Assembly (NCBI RefSeq): GCF_031755915.1
Contig: NC_083382.1
Coordinates: forward strand, 1,302,001 to 1,366,000
From: Ziziphus jujuba
Lineage: Eukaryota; Streptophyta; Magnoliopsida; Rosales; Rhamnaceae
Reading direction: 5' to 3'
Length of the DNA stretch: 64,000 bases
Shown: piece by piece, positions 1 to 11,511 of the stretch
How positions within the stretch are numbered: position 1 is the stretch's first letter
Layout of the letters: each line of letters starts with the position of its first letter
Notes under the pieces: generated by a model
What the model saw: only the letters and a program-made list of their open reading frames with translations
Told to the model about the DNA's origin: nothing
The model's database searches: none
Program-made: the position numbers and the translations under genes

Positions 1-818
1 GGTTACTACTCTAAGAGGAATTAAAAATACAACTAAACCATACAAATCAATATTATAAGTTAGTTAAGTTAGGTTGATTTAGTTGGTTTGCTATTTAAAC
101 TAATGCCTGAGACGATTGTGAGTTCAAGATACAATAATGGAGGAAATTATTGCAAAGATCAAAATATTAATTAAATAAAATCCGATAAAATATACTAACA
201 TGATTATATGCCATATAAACAAAGTATATGGACCAAGTTAAAAGGCAAATCCAAGCAGCAGGCAGCTAGCTAATTATGGAGAAACATAATTACCCAAAAG
301 CATTCGGCCGTTGCTCTGTATAAGTGATTAATTCACCGATTAATAAGTGCGACTCGTTTTGGTATCTGTCTAAACAATTCGAGAGAATTCAGTTTATGTG
401 TTAGACAATAAGGTTTTGGCTTCGTATATATGTTACGACTATGCTGATATCCATGCATCCCCTTATTAACTATAATTTGATGGGGATCATATATAAGTGA
501 CATACAAGATTAATTAGCACTAGAAGATTTAAAGTATAGCTATTCTAGCTTATTAGCTAGAAGATGGCATTGTGTTTAATAGATTAAATAGGATTCTGTT
601 TCACATTGAAGGAAATATAGGAAATATAGGGTAAAGAGACTAAACTTTTATCTGTTGTTTTTTTTTTTTATTTAGTCATTCTATCATTGTGAATTGGTGG
701 GAAAATCCATTGTTTATTTTCTTTGGTACCATGACTCAAAGCATCTAAGGATGATTAGTACATTTTCTTCAATCTCTTCAAATCTTTTACTTGCATGAAA
801 AAACAATGAACATTCCTT
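1..818. other. AT-rich DNA with no recognised gene
   Basis: No long open frame, no recognisable protein domain and no RNA gene is visible on either strand. The stretch is AT-rich with scattered homopolymer runs and ends at the 8-bp target duplication of the hAT element. It may be ordinary intergenic DNA or an old unrecognised repeat. Confidence 0.5.
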
Positions 819-826
819 CTGACGTG
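819..826. repeat. Left target-site duplication of the hAT element
   Basis: CTGACGTG, identical to 5302-5309. Eight bases is the hAT-typical duplication length. Confidence 0.95.
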
Positions 827-990
827 TAGGGATGTCAACGGGGCGGGGCGGGGCCGGTTTTTAAAATCCCGTTCCCATCCCCGTATGGGATTTTTCATCC
901 CATCCCCGCAATTTTCCCCGTTTTTTTAGAAGCGGGGCGGGGACGGGGATTCCCCAATCGGTGGCGGTGCGGGGACGGTTTCCCCATTTG
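827..990. repeat. Left terminus and GC-rich subterminal region of hAT
   Basis: The 12-bp terminal inverted repeat is followed by repeated GGGGCGGGG and CCATCCCCG motifs on both strands. Subterminal motif clusters in hAT elements are usually transposase-binding sites; that role is inferred here. The guanine runs could fold into G-quadruplexes. Confidence 0.8.
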
Positions 991-1237
991 TTTTTTTTCA
1001 TATAATTGATATAATTTCTTTTGATAAATTTATATTAAAAAAATTTCTTCTATAAGCAAAATATAAATAAAATGACCAAAAATATAATAAAAATACAATA
1101 GAAGATATCAAAGTTCAAATTTATAATTTTAATAACATACATTCTCAAAAAATACAATATAATATAATCCAAATACATAAACATAAAATTTATAAAAATA
1201 CACATGCACACATAATAAAGTTTTACTTCTCATTTCC

Positions 1238-3621
1238 TTAAGTCTCCATGAAAGAATGTTCCGTAAGAGTTGATTGCTACAAAAATAGACAAAAATATTA
1301 AATAATATCAAAAAATTTTAAACAATTTAATATAAACATTTTTTGTAATAAATAAATTCAATTTACCTCCTCATCAATTTCTATGTCACTCATAGTAAAA
1401 GAACAAGCTCCAACATACGGTGAAGAAGATGAAGCTAACAAAAATGAAATTAATTAGTTAACAATAAATACAAAAATTATTTAACACAAAAAAAATATAA
1501 AATTTAATTTTTCATACCATTAATTTCAGCCCATAACCAATCTTGTGCACACATCAAAGCTTCTAAAGTTTTAGGATGAAGTCTACTTCGATGTGGACTC
1601 ACAAATCTTCCACTGGTACTGAATGCAGACTCAGATGCAAAGTTGATACTGGAATGGCTAAAATATCTCTTGCAATATTATGCAAAGTAGGATACTTCAT
1701 TGCATTTACTTTGCACCATGCCAATATGTCAAAGTCATTAGATCTAGGCAAAACCAGCTCCTCCAAATAACGATCAAGTTCAGATTTTACATTATCAAGA
1801 TTAGTAGTGCTAGAAACAAACAAATCAAATTTTGCCAAACGATCTTTTTTTCCAGATGGAGTCATATTGGATTGAGAAGATAAAACATTTGGAACATTTG
1901 CACTCAAATTGCGTTTTGATTGATACTCCTTCACTAAATCATAGCAAATTTTACGTATAATGGCTATCTTATGCACACCTTCATCCCCATAAATCAAAGG
2001 AAAATAATATTCTATCACTTTCATTTTATACCTTGGATCTAAAAGAGTTGCTACAGCCATTATTCCATGTGTTTCACTCCAATATTTTTTAAATTTAGAT
2101 ATCATACCCGCGGCCATCAATCTAATTTCCTCACAAGAAGATGTTAGCCAATCACAAATTGACATCCTAATCTCACAAATGTGTGGGAAAAAAAGATTAG
2201 CTGTAGGATACTTTGTTCCTGAAAATATTTCAGTCACTTCATAAAACAACTCTAGCCTTTCACAAACCTCTTTGGCTAAATCCCAATCTTGATCACTACG
2301 CAAACATTTATATAGTGACTCTCGTTGTTTCAAACGAGGAAAAACAGTCCTATATTTCAAAGCAGTAGCAAGCATCAAATATGTAGAATTCCACCTAGTT
2401 TTACAATCAAGAACCAACTTCTTATCACAAGAAATTTTCAATTGACGAACACATTCTAAGAATTTTTCCTCTCTTTTTGGTGTTGATGTCCAAAAATAAA
2501 CACTTTCACGAATTTTTTCAATACTTCCACAAATTATTTCCAAACCATCTTTCACAATCAAATTCAATATATGTGCACCACACCGCATATGAAAAAATTG
2601 ACCTTTTAACAAAAATGAAGAATTAGGAAGCTTATCCAAAAGAAGATTGACCAAAGCATCATTTGTGCTACAATTGTCTAAGGTCAAAGTAGAAAGCTTA
2701 CCATCTATATTCCAATCCAATATGCAATCCATAAAAACATTGCAAAGAACCTCAGAACTATGTGGACAAGGCACATATACAAACCTACAAAAAATAATAA
2801 TAATAAATAGTTATAATAAACTAAATACATAAAACAATCCAATAAATATGAAATTTAATATATAAACTTATAAAGTACCTTATAATTCGACTTTGAAGTA
2901 TCCAACCATCATCAATTAAATGTGCCGTAATAGCCATGAATCCTCTATTTTGGTTAGATGTCCACATATCCGTAGTAATTGCAACTCTACCATAATTCTT
3001 CTCTAACAACTCCATTGTTTTGGATTTTTCGTAATCATATAATTTAAAAATATCATTTCTAATTGTATTACGAGAAACTGCTTTAAACAATGGTTGAACC
3101 GTATTTATAAACCTCCTAAACCCATAATGTTCAACTATTGAAAGAGGGTATTCATGCAAAACAATCATGTTTGCAAGCTCTTTTCTGGCATTCTCTTGGT
3201 CAAACGTATATGTACCAACTTTAACTTTCCCACCGACATCTTTAGTAGGATTCAAAATTGCTTGCCTAATATCCTTTTGTGTTCGAAGAGGACACCTTTT
3301 AAAATGATCATGCAAATGTCTTGTTCCATTTCTACTCCCTCCTCCTAGTTTCTTACTACAATAGTTACATATGGCCTTATCCACCCCATCTATCTTTACC
3401 TTTTTAAAATGATTCCACACAACCGAAATCAATTTTCTTTTTCCAATTACTTGACTACTATCCTCGTCACATACCTCTATCGAAGTTTGGTTTATATCTT
3501 CTTGACTAGGTATTTCTTGAGGAGTACTAATTGGAGTCGAATTGTCGCTCAAAGGTGTTGATGATGATTGATCCTTGTCATGTGGAGTGCTTCCAATTGT
3601 CGAACCACTAGCTTCAGCCAT
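1238..3621 (-). pseudogene. hAT transposase, BED zinc finger, four exons, one frameshift
   Basis: The spliced structure can be read directly. Exon 1 is 2879-3621, exon 2 is 1518-2784, exon 3 is 1367-1434 and exon 4 is 1238-1276; every intron has GT-AG borders and the reading phases match. Exon 1 gives about 248 residues with a BED-type zinc finger near residues 66-112 (CNYC, then H104/H106 and C110). Exon 2 carries the hAT catalytic core and ends in the dimerisation domain (DRYLEE, then ARDILAIPVST). Immediately after IPVST, near 1640, a single base is missing, so the conserved ASESAFSTSGR segment lies in the neighbouring frame and the main frame stops at 1599. A W-to-C change is seen just before (ILAWCK, family usually WWK). 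The other frame continues cleanly through exons 3 and 4. The product would bind the element ends and catalyse cut-and-paste movement; with this frameshift it is probably inactive. Confidence 0.9.
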
Positions 3622-5139
3622 AATTTACCTTAAAAAAAATAAAAAAAGTAAAAAAAAAAACAAAAATTGAAAGACAAGACAATTAGATTAATGTGTTGAT
3701 ACCATTAAAATATAAATATATATATATATATATATGTATATAAATAAATAGAAACAGAAGATGGTGAGAGTTAATCCATGTTTTCAGCAATTAATATCTA
3801 ACACATAGGGGAATGCCTTTAAAATAAGACCTTCAAAGGATGGAAGCAGAAACAAAAATATGTTTTAGTTTAATCTAAAGAAAAACTTTCAGAAACTTTC
3901 CATAATTTAAGTTAATTTGAAACTATGATTGAATAGCCTATTTAAGGAATTTTGTCCAAGTTTTCAATCCTTAAGATAATTCCTATATACAATGCAATAA
4001 CGCAGAGGTTTTGTTCATAAGAGGCATGCAATAAAAGGAGTACGTGGGAGAGATGAAGACAAAAAGAAAGTCAATTTTTTTTACATAAAAAATAAAGCTA
4101 AAGTTAAAATAGGAAAAAGTCAAATAAAATGCATTTTTGAAATTGAATGATGGGTATTAGGTATACGTGGTGATTTATTGCGGTGCCACATTTTATCCCA
4201 TATAAATTTTTCTCATAATGCATGGCAATTTAATACGGTGTTTGTTTCTAATGGTGGGTCATCAGCTTCTTCACTTCTCATTTGCCGAAAACAATATACA
4301 TATATATATATATATATAATATATTATTATTAGGCTATTTCTGTATAGTTTTTTCTTACTTTTTTTTTAGCCAATAGCCATACAACATTTATCTTTTGTG
4401 TTTGCATTTGACCAGAACAAGATGACGAGAACCGAAGTCCTCACAACCGACAAAATTTTGGAAGAATAATTAACTAGGGAAGTATCAGATTTTCATCTTA
4501 TCCAGTGGGGAGCAGTAGTTACAGAACAAAGCTTTTTTATGAACTGGTTGAAGAGAATGGGTGCTTATGTACCGCATACTCTTAAAAGCTGCGTGAAATT
4601 AACAAGCCACTTAAGCAAGTTTGAGGGAAAAATTTTGCATCAATCCAAACAAAGGCTTTAGCAATGCAATTTCACCTTCTAAAATCACATCCATAACCAG
4701 CAAAAAGAAAATAAAAAAACCCATTGCAATTCATATCAGTTTCGACCTTTCCTCAATATTTCTCAGCAATCAAACAACACGTAAGGAAGAAAAAAGAAAA
4801 AAATGGCAAACCTTCGGTGGTGGCCGTGGCTGTAAAGAAGAATCGGCTGAGAGAGCTGAGGGAGACCGGAGATGGTGGTGGCGGCACTGCTGGAGCTGAT
4901 TGCTAAGGGAGATCGGAGATGGACTGTCGGCAGCACTACAACTACTGGAGCTGGACTAACTAAGCAGAGAGATGAGAGAGCTGAGGGAGATGGTGGTGGA
5001 TGCTTGAGCTGAGTTTGTGTGAGACAGTGAGAGGAATGTGTTTGTGTGTGTTTAAGGTCGGCTCGGGCTAGGAGAAAGGAAGGAATAATCAAATGAGTTT
5101 AATTTTAATTTTCAAAATATTAAAAAAAAAAAGATAATA
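3622..5139. other. Non-coding upstream part of the hAT element
   Basis: This holds the presumed promoter and 5' leader of the leftward transposase: AT-rich, with a (TA)n run at about 3716-3740 and another at 4296-4318, then a purine-rich stretch near 4785-5040 that yields only short, low-complexity frames. No second gene is recognised. Confidence 0.6.
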
Positions 5140-5301
5140 TATACGGGCCGGGTTCGGGCCGGGGTCTTTAATACCCGGTCCCGGCCCATCCCCGCTTCGG
5201 GTCTAAAAGAGTAAGCCCAAGCCCGCCCCGTCACCCCGTTTTTGCGGGGCGGGGCGGTGCACCGCGGTTTCGGGGATGGGCAGGGCAAATTGACATCCCT
5301 A
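5140..5301. repeat. Right terminus and GC-rich subterminal region of hAT
   Basis: This mirrors the left end: GGGCCGGG, GGTCCCGGCCC and GGGGCGGGGCGG motifs run up to the terminal TTGACATCCCTA, the inverted copy of the left terminus. Confidence 0.8.
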
Positions 5302-5309
5302 CTGACGTG
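5302..5309. repeat. Right target-site duplication of the hAT element
   Basis: CTGACGTG, identical to 819-826. Confidence 0.95.
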
Positions 5310-7190
5310 GTATGCAAGACTTCTCAGACCTAAATGTTTCACTTTTCACTTATTTATTGTTTTAAACTTTCTGTGATAGTCATTTGTAGGTCACCTTTTT
5401 TACCAAATCTAGTTGGAAAGAAAATAATAAAAATAGAAATAAAGTATATTATTTTGTTTCTGTGTATTTTGGAAGCCATCTGGCTTTAAAAAGCAGCTTG
5501 TGGCTGCTTTAACAAAAATAATAATAAAGTATATTATTTTTGGAAGCTATCTGTATATAAATATTCATTATTTCCTTTCCTTACTAACTATTTTTGTCAG
5601 GTTGTTTGAGAGTTAGAAAAGGGAATGACTATCCAATGGCTCTAGTGTGTTGTTTGAATTGTTTCCCGCATGGAGTCCCAAGTAACAACTAGTACTAATT
5701 TGAGAGTGAGACTTGGTTGAGAGGCTGGCTGCTGATCTGAGACTGAGATTTGGTGGTAGTCATGTGGCTTCTCTACTTTTTGTTTGTGATGGTAACAAGA
5801 GTTTCTTTTCATTTTTGTCGGATATGCTCATACATCGGGATATAGTGATGGAAGCTAATGTGATGTGGATTGAGTACACTACAAGGGAAATGGGTTCTTG
5901 TAGCACTATTCTTACGGCATTTTTTAAAATATGTTTTTTTTTTTTAAATTTAAAATGCTGCTAAAAAATACTATCTGCATTCTGCAGCATTTTTTTTTTA
6001 AAAAAAACTTTGTTCGTAAATTATGTAATTCTTAAATAAATTCTGTTTTTAAATACATCTTTCTTACATTCCTTCATACTCATAATTTGGGTTATGGGGA
6101 TGCATGGATATTCTCTGCTGGAGTGGATTATAACCATTGTTTCTCTATGGAGAGTTGTGATGTTTGTTTCATTTCATAAATTTAGACATTAAGCTTATTA
6201 ATTAATAATATAAATTTTGTTGTTTTAATATATATATATATATATATATTCTATTATTATTTATTTACAAATTAAACAAAATCAAATAATAAACTGATGA
6301 TATTATTATCGTTTAACAATTATTTTTATGTACTTACTAAAATTTTATGTATAATCATCCTGGTTAGTAAATTCACAAATAATGCACATGCATATGTATT
6401 TTTTAAAGAAAATTTGTGTTTCATAATGATTTTAAATGTATGAAAAAAACCTCATTTTTTTAATGGAAAAGTTTAAAAACATGTATTAAATGTATTGTTC
6501 TATTATATAAGTGAAAAAAAATATATATATATATATAATTGAAAAAATAAATATTTTCAACTATTTTTTCCTCTTTTACGATAGCATAAAAAAATATTTA
6601 TAAAAAATATATATGTGCTATTTTTAATTTTTAAATAAATAAATAAATATATATATATATATATATATATTAATATATTAAACTAACATTTTTGTTTTGG
6701 TAACTGATATATTAAACTAAGTATATGTTATATTTTTATCATTCATATTAAAAATAAATGATTTTAATATATATTTAATATCCATATTGTTAACCTTATA
6801 TTTTTGAATCTATAATGTATTATATGCATAGATATCGAATTTATAAACCTTTTTATTTACTGTTTACGTAGTTTTTAGTCAAATTTTATCCATATTTTTA
6901 AATAAACAAAGCAATTTATGTACTCGCATTCTTGTTATTGTATTTTTGCCATATACTATTTAACTAATTATGATAATCACTACATTAATTAACCTTTTCA
7001 TTGTGATATAATTATTCCATAAAAAAAAATGACTATAACGTATTAATAACGAGTTGATTCCACAAAAAAAATAAAAAGAAAAAAAAATATTCTTGTAGTT
7101 GCTGATGGTTGTCAAAAGAAGAAAAGTACAATGAACTACAAAAAGGAAAGGAAAAGAAAAAGACTAACGGTTACTTTTTTACTTTACTCT
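5310..7190. other. AT-rich spacer with no recognised gene
   Basis: Repeated AT microsatellites (6227-6250, 6520-6537, 6645-6670) and long A or T runs. A 36-45 bp motif (ending GGAAGC-ATCTG) occurs twice, near 5440-5482 and 5520-5553. A short open frame near 5713-5964 has no domain I recognise. A CACTA-like terminus sits at 5877 (separate entry). Confidence 0.5.
5877..7099. mobile_element. Possible small non-autonomous CACTA-type element
   Basis: The left edge reads CACTACAAGGGAAATGGG, followed by a GCAGCATTTTTTAAAA-like subterminal motif in both orientations (5920-5995). About 1.2 kb to the right, near 7090-7099, is TTCTTGTAGT, almost the inverse of the left terminus. Termini beginning CACTACAAG are typical of plant CACTA transposons. 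I found no matching 3-bp target duplication and no coding capacity, so the right border is uncertain. Confidence 0.3.
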
Positions 7191-7687
7191 TGCTCTTCAG
7201 CGGCGACAGAGAGCTCGGTGGACATAACCGGTGGATCCGATCGAAGGGAGCGATCTCTGTCCCAAGATAGTGTTAGAATGGGGAAGAAGCTACTCAGTCG
7301 ATGAAGCAACTGAATCCCCCCATTGCAGGTAACACCAGGCGCAGCTTTACCGATTCAAAACTCGAAGATATTGATAACTGTATTGAAGTTCTTTGTCTCG
7401 CACCTTGGCTTTGGTTTGCTTCAGATGGCCAAATGTTGAACCTTTGTACTAAACTTAGTTTTCTCAAAGATCACCATTCAGATATCAAAGATTTTGATCT
7501 TTATGCTGAACTCCTTTTTCTCCAATCCGATTGTTTAATGATCGAATTTTGGGACGTGAAGAAGGTCATCATCATCATCATCGTTAAGCAGGTGGAGTCG
7601 ATCTACTTTCTATGGGAGCAGCTAGAGGACATCAACACATGGAGGAGCACAAACAAATCATCCATTGGCTGCCGTCTTTGTCTTCGT

Positions 7688-7765
7688 CTTCTTATTCTTA
7701 GTTACCCTTGTCTAAAATTTCTCCTTCTTATTCTTAGTTACCCTTGTCTAAAATTTCTCCTTAGT
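7688..7765 (+). repeat. 36-bp tandem duplication
   Basis: A segment containing ATTCTTAGTTACCCTTGTC occurs twice in direct succession (about 7692-7728 and 7729-7764). It is a minor local duplication upstream of the LRAT-like exon. Confidence 0.8.
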
Positions 7766-7853
7766 TTCTTTTATCTTGTATTCTTAGTTTCTTGCATTTT
7801 CTTTTGTCTTTTATTTTGGTTAGCTTTCCGATTATGTGGTTTCATGTGTATGA

Positions 7854-9554
7854 TGGGAGAGTGTAAGGACATGATCACGAAGGTGTTGTCAAACAAGATT
7901 CGGAGGAACGAACTCAAACCTGGTAATCACATCTACACATGGAGGCGTGCCTACAGTTATGCCCATCACAGTGATCTTCTTCTTCTTCTAACTTATAACT
8001 ATTGTTTAATTTAAATGTCTACTTTTGACTTTTTATTTGTGCTAAACAATGTGGTTTTTGCTTCTAAAATTTCATTATCGTGTTTTGTTATTTATTTATT
8101 TATTTTTTTGGTAATTTGTTGATTAACTTGATTTTATTACTTGATTAGGTTTATTGTTACATCCTATTCCTACTTTGGCTAAGATTTACTTTATTATGTC
8201 TTTGGTTGTTTATTTTTTGATTTTCTTATTTTGTTAATCTAGTGTGTTATTGTTTTTTGTTTCACTAGAATGAAATAAAACAAAGCAGAGACTTTAAGAG
8301 GAGCTCCTAGCCTCTTGTAGTGTTTGTCTCTTGCCATGAGAAACAAGGCATTGATACATATCATGCCCTTATTTGCTAGTTTGATGGGGATAAATCACAT
8401 ATAGTAGTTTCATATTTTCTTGGGTTGTTTAAAACATGAGAAAGAGAGTTATTGGTAGTCTATCAGCCAACCCTTTCTGCATTACAAATTTGAAATTTTA
8501 CCTTAGGATGATAAAAAATTTGGGGAGTACAAAAGACTGATGCTCAAGAACATAGATGATAGATAAGACAACCACTTATATATTTATATATATATATATA
8601 TATTGTTTAGCTTTTCATTTATGTTGGGATAATCTATGAGAACAAATGGAAATGGTTGATGAGGAATCTGCTTATGTTTTGAAGTGGAGTTGGAACAAAG
8701 CAATGCTTCTTCAGAATTAGGATTGAGAAATTTAGTAATTCACTCCCCTGTAAATGTATGACTTATAAACGTCTATCTTATAAGCGAACACAAATGATTT
8801 TTATTTTAGCTTAAGCTGATTATAATGTGTGATAAGTTGTTTAGAAACTCTACCAGTTTGGGAAGATTTTTCTTAGATTTAGTTCGAATATCCAGTAGTA
8901 AGTTTTTCCACTATTGATTTGTAATTGAACACACATTTGATAAGGTTTGCATTTTTATTGCTCGATCTCTTTCACTTGTACTGTATTTGGTTCTTGGCAA
9001 TCCTATTGATCTAGTTTTCTTTCTTGCCAAAACTTGAGGAGGTACATGTACTCCTAGCGACCCACCTGAAGTCGTCGTGCACCGTACGACAACCTTCCTT
9101 AAGAAAGGCTTTGGTGTCTACAACCTTTCAGAAAATAACTGTGAAGACTCTACAATATACTGCAAAAATGGCCTCCTAGTTGATGATAGCAATTGTGTTC
9201 GCATAAGCATTGGCAGGAGTGGGCAGGCAACATCATTGTTGCCAGCCATTGTTGTATCCATTTCTTCCTTGCTTCGATTGTCAACTGGTCCTACTTGGCT
9301 GGCTTTCATGGGATTTTCGTGTACTGCATGTTTAGATTGGTTTTGGATTTCAGAGTTCATCCATATGTTCGTAAAGTTGAAATAGAGGAATTGGGAGCTG
9401 CAGTTGGGAGATTTGGTTGTTTTAGTTTCAGACGTACTTTATTGGACAATCCTGATCTGTATTTGATACCGATGATGTATCTCTTTTTGGATTTTTGTAT
9501 GCAAAATCTGTTGGGCAGATGTTATCATTCTATATGCGATGTTCAAGTGATTTA
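7854..9554 (+). pseudogene. LRAT/NC-domain protein pseudogene, copy 1
   Basis: Two separated coding segments match the plant LRAT-domain (NC-domain) family. The first, about 7883-7970, reads SNKIRRNELKPGNHIYTWRR...YAHH, the N-terminal catalytic histidine region, and ends at a plausible GTGATC splice donor. The second, about 9020-9440, reads GGTCTPSDPPEVVVHR, then GVYNLSENNCEDSTIYC and later GRSGQATSLL; NNCEDF-IYCK is the conserved catalytic cysteine region of the family. Damage includes an in-frame TGA at 9035-9037 just before GGTCT, where relatives have arginine, and a frameshift near 9340-9370 after which the C-terminal part (RVHPYVRKVEIEEL) lies in another frame. The stretch between the exons should encode the middle of the domain but is not recognisable. 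In the family the domain is a papain-like acyltransferase or hydrolase fold; plant functions are poorly defined. Confidence 0.8.
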
Positions 9555-9560
9555 ATCAAA

Positions 9561-10190
9561 CTTTTTCATTTTGTTTATTAAATATAAACTTAGACAATTT
9601 GTTTACTACAGTTACAGAGACATTGGTCAAAATATGCTCTTACAAATCCCCTTTTGGCATTAACATGAGATCTTCAATGACAAATGCTAATGCTAATTCA
9701 AATTTTCAGCATTGATTTTCTGATAGTACATATTAAAAAATAGTATTGTCAAATTATAAATTTTATTAAATTGTAATTAAGCCTACTTTTAGATTACTTT
9801 TTACCTATTGGAAACAAAAATATTAACTAATTAATCTAGTAAATGAGAAGCCCACAAATTTTATAGGTGATGGGATCCAATGCCAAATTTTACCAATGAT
9901 AAATTAGGTACCAAAATCTTGCCCAAAATTGCACTGTTTCATTAGAGAAGAAAAAAAAAATGATTGTGAATCTATGGCAATGGCAAACGACACCTACTCA
10001 AATCTCGATGGTCGTAGTCTTGGTCTTATTATTTTTTATAGCGGTTGTTTAATGATTTGTTCGATTATGTTTTTAAATATGGTGAATAATGCTGAGCAAG
10101 ACACAATGATGCGCTTTTGTAGCTACAATTTTATGTGGAATTATTAACCTTTGTCCATGTCTTTCCTTCTTCGTTGTTGTCAGATGTTTA
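9561..10190. other. Spacer between the two LRAT-like copies
   Basis: AT-rich, with short frames only (for example 9929-10147) and no recognised domain. It separates copy 1 from the start of copy 2. Confidence 0.5.
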
Positions 10191-10208
10191 ATCTTGGGAC
10201 TATATAAG

Positions 10209-10534
10209 ATGGACAACGTCAAGTACATGATCCAGGGGGTGATGTCCAACAAGATCCAGAGGAACCAGCTGAAGCTTGGAGATCACATCTACACATGGAG
10301 GCGAGCCCATACCTATGCCCATCACAGTGATCTTTTTCTTCTTCTTCTTAATACTATTAAACAGGTTATACACGTTAGTTAATTAATTGATTTATGAGTT
10401 CTGTACTGATAATGTCTGCTTTGGTTTTGGCCTTATGGTTTTATGCTTCTATCTTGACTTGTTCATCTTATGAATTGGATTGTCGTTACATCCTTACTTC
10501 GGATATCTACTTTATTTTTTCTTTGTTTTCTTTA

Positions 10535-10567
<33 letters not shown>

Positions 10568-11284
10568 ACTACACACACCAATTTTTTGTTGAATTATTGG
10601 TTTTCTTAAATCTAGTGTGTTAGCATTCAAGTTTATACAAGGTTGCTTCTTGTGATTGGCGCATATTTTCTAGAGGAACAACATTTCTATATGTGTAAAT
10701 ATTATTTTCTACGGATATAATTTGGTAAAAGCCTTTCTGTAATTGGTCAAATTTTGTGATCCTCAAATCTTTGGGACTTCTCCATAGAAAAATCACATTT
10801 TGTTGGCTGTGATGTAAGGTGTCCAGGAGGTCTTTGTCTTGAGATATTGTTTATTTAACACGGATGCCAACTTTTTTGTTTGCTTTCGTTTTGACACCTG
10901 CAAATCAATACTTGAACTAGCCGCTTCATCGTTTCCTTTTATCAAACGAGTTATATAGACTTGATAAGAGAGAGAGAGAGAGAGAGAGAGAGGAAGGGGG
11001 GGGGGGGGGGCGGGGGCGGGGAGAAGAAAAGAAAAGTAAATTGCTGGCAGTGGCACGTTAAAGCCTATTTTCTGGAGGAACATGTCTATATATGCGAGTA
11101 TTGTCTATAAATATATTTTTCGATTGTTTTATCCTGAAGATTATAGACATTTCTATATTTGGTTAAATTCCTTTTATAGTTTATTCCTTGAGACATCTCT
11201 ATATAACGATTATATTTCGTGTGTCTGTATGGTCTAAGGGTGTCAAAGATGCTCTCTCTCTTGAGGTGTCCATCCCAAATTTAT
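10209..11284 (+). pseudogene. LRAT/NC-domain pseudogene, copy 2, 5' part
   Basis: Exon 1 (10209-10326) reads SNKIQRNQLKLGDHIYTWRR then AHTYAHH and ends at the same GTGATC donor as copy 1. The following intron is recognisably related to that of copy 1: a GTTACATCCTTACTTCGGAT segment near 10488 matches one near 8158, and a TCTAGTGTGTTA segment near 10612 matches one near 8239. The copy is cut at 11287 by the CACTA element and its homology resumes beyond that element, so this is one arm of a tandem duplication later broken by transposition. Confidence 0.7.
10965..11021 (+). repeat. (GA)n microsatellite followed by a long G run
   Basis: A pure AG dinucleotide tract is followed by an uninterrupted run of about 15 guanines, then CGGGGGCGGGG. 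Four or more guanine runs in tandem are a G-quadruplex candidate. Confidence 0.85.
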
Positions 11285-11511
11285 ATACACTACGCAAAAA
11301 TTAAGATCTAGCGATACCCACTTAGCGACGCTAAGAAATAAATGCGTCTAAAAAAATAAAATCGCAACTCTAAGGTTAATGCATCAGTAAAAATGCAATA
11401 AATAGACGACGTATTCGAAAATTTTCGATGTCAAAAAGTCGCTAGAAACAACAACACACGACGCATCCGTTAAGAGTCGCTGAATATTCAGCCAAACAGA
11501 GTCTCGCCGTT

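Larger units (their letters stand above)
827..5301 (-). mobile_element. Complete hAT-superfamily transposon (Ac/Tam3-like)
   Basis: The element starts TAGGGATGTCAA and ends with the reverse complement of the same 12 bases. It is flanked on both sides by the identical 8-bp CTGACGTG (819-826 and 5302-5309). An 8-bp duplication, short inverted termini starting TAGGG and an internal BED-finger/hAT transposase are the defining features of plant Ac/Tam3-like hAT elements. The first and last 150 bp or so are extremely GC-rich with GGGGCGGGG motifs, in contrast to the AT-rich interior. The transposase gene runs leftward. Intact termini and a perfect duplication suggest a fairly recent insertion, although the transposase carries one frameshift, so mobility would now depend on a related source in trans (inference). 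Confidence 0.95.

Noticed and set aside
4621..5092. Short frames on both strands near the hAT right end
   Set aside because: Low-complexity purine/pyrimidine composition, overlapping frames on opposite strands, no domain.
5713..5964. 83-codon frame in the AT-rich spacer
   Set aside because: No recognised domain, and it runs into poly-T and the CACTA-like terminus at 5877.
7301..7853. Open frame leading into LRAT copy 1 as a genuine N-terminal extension
   Set aside because: The upstream residues do not resemble the family, which starts close to the SNKI motif, and include leucine-rich readings of a duplicated 36-bp repeat.
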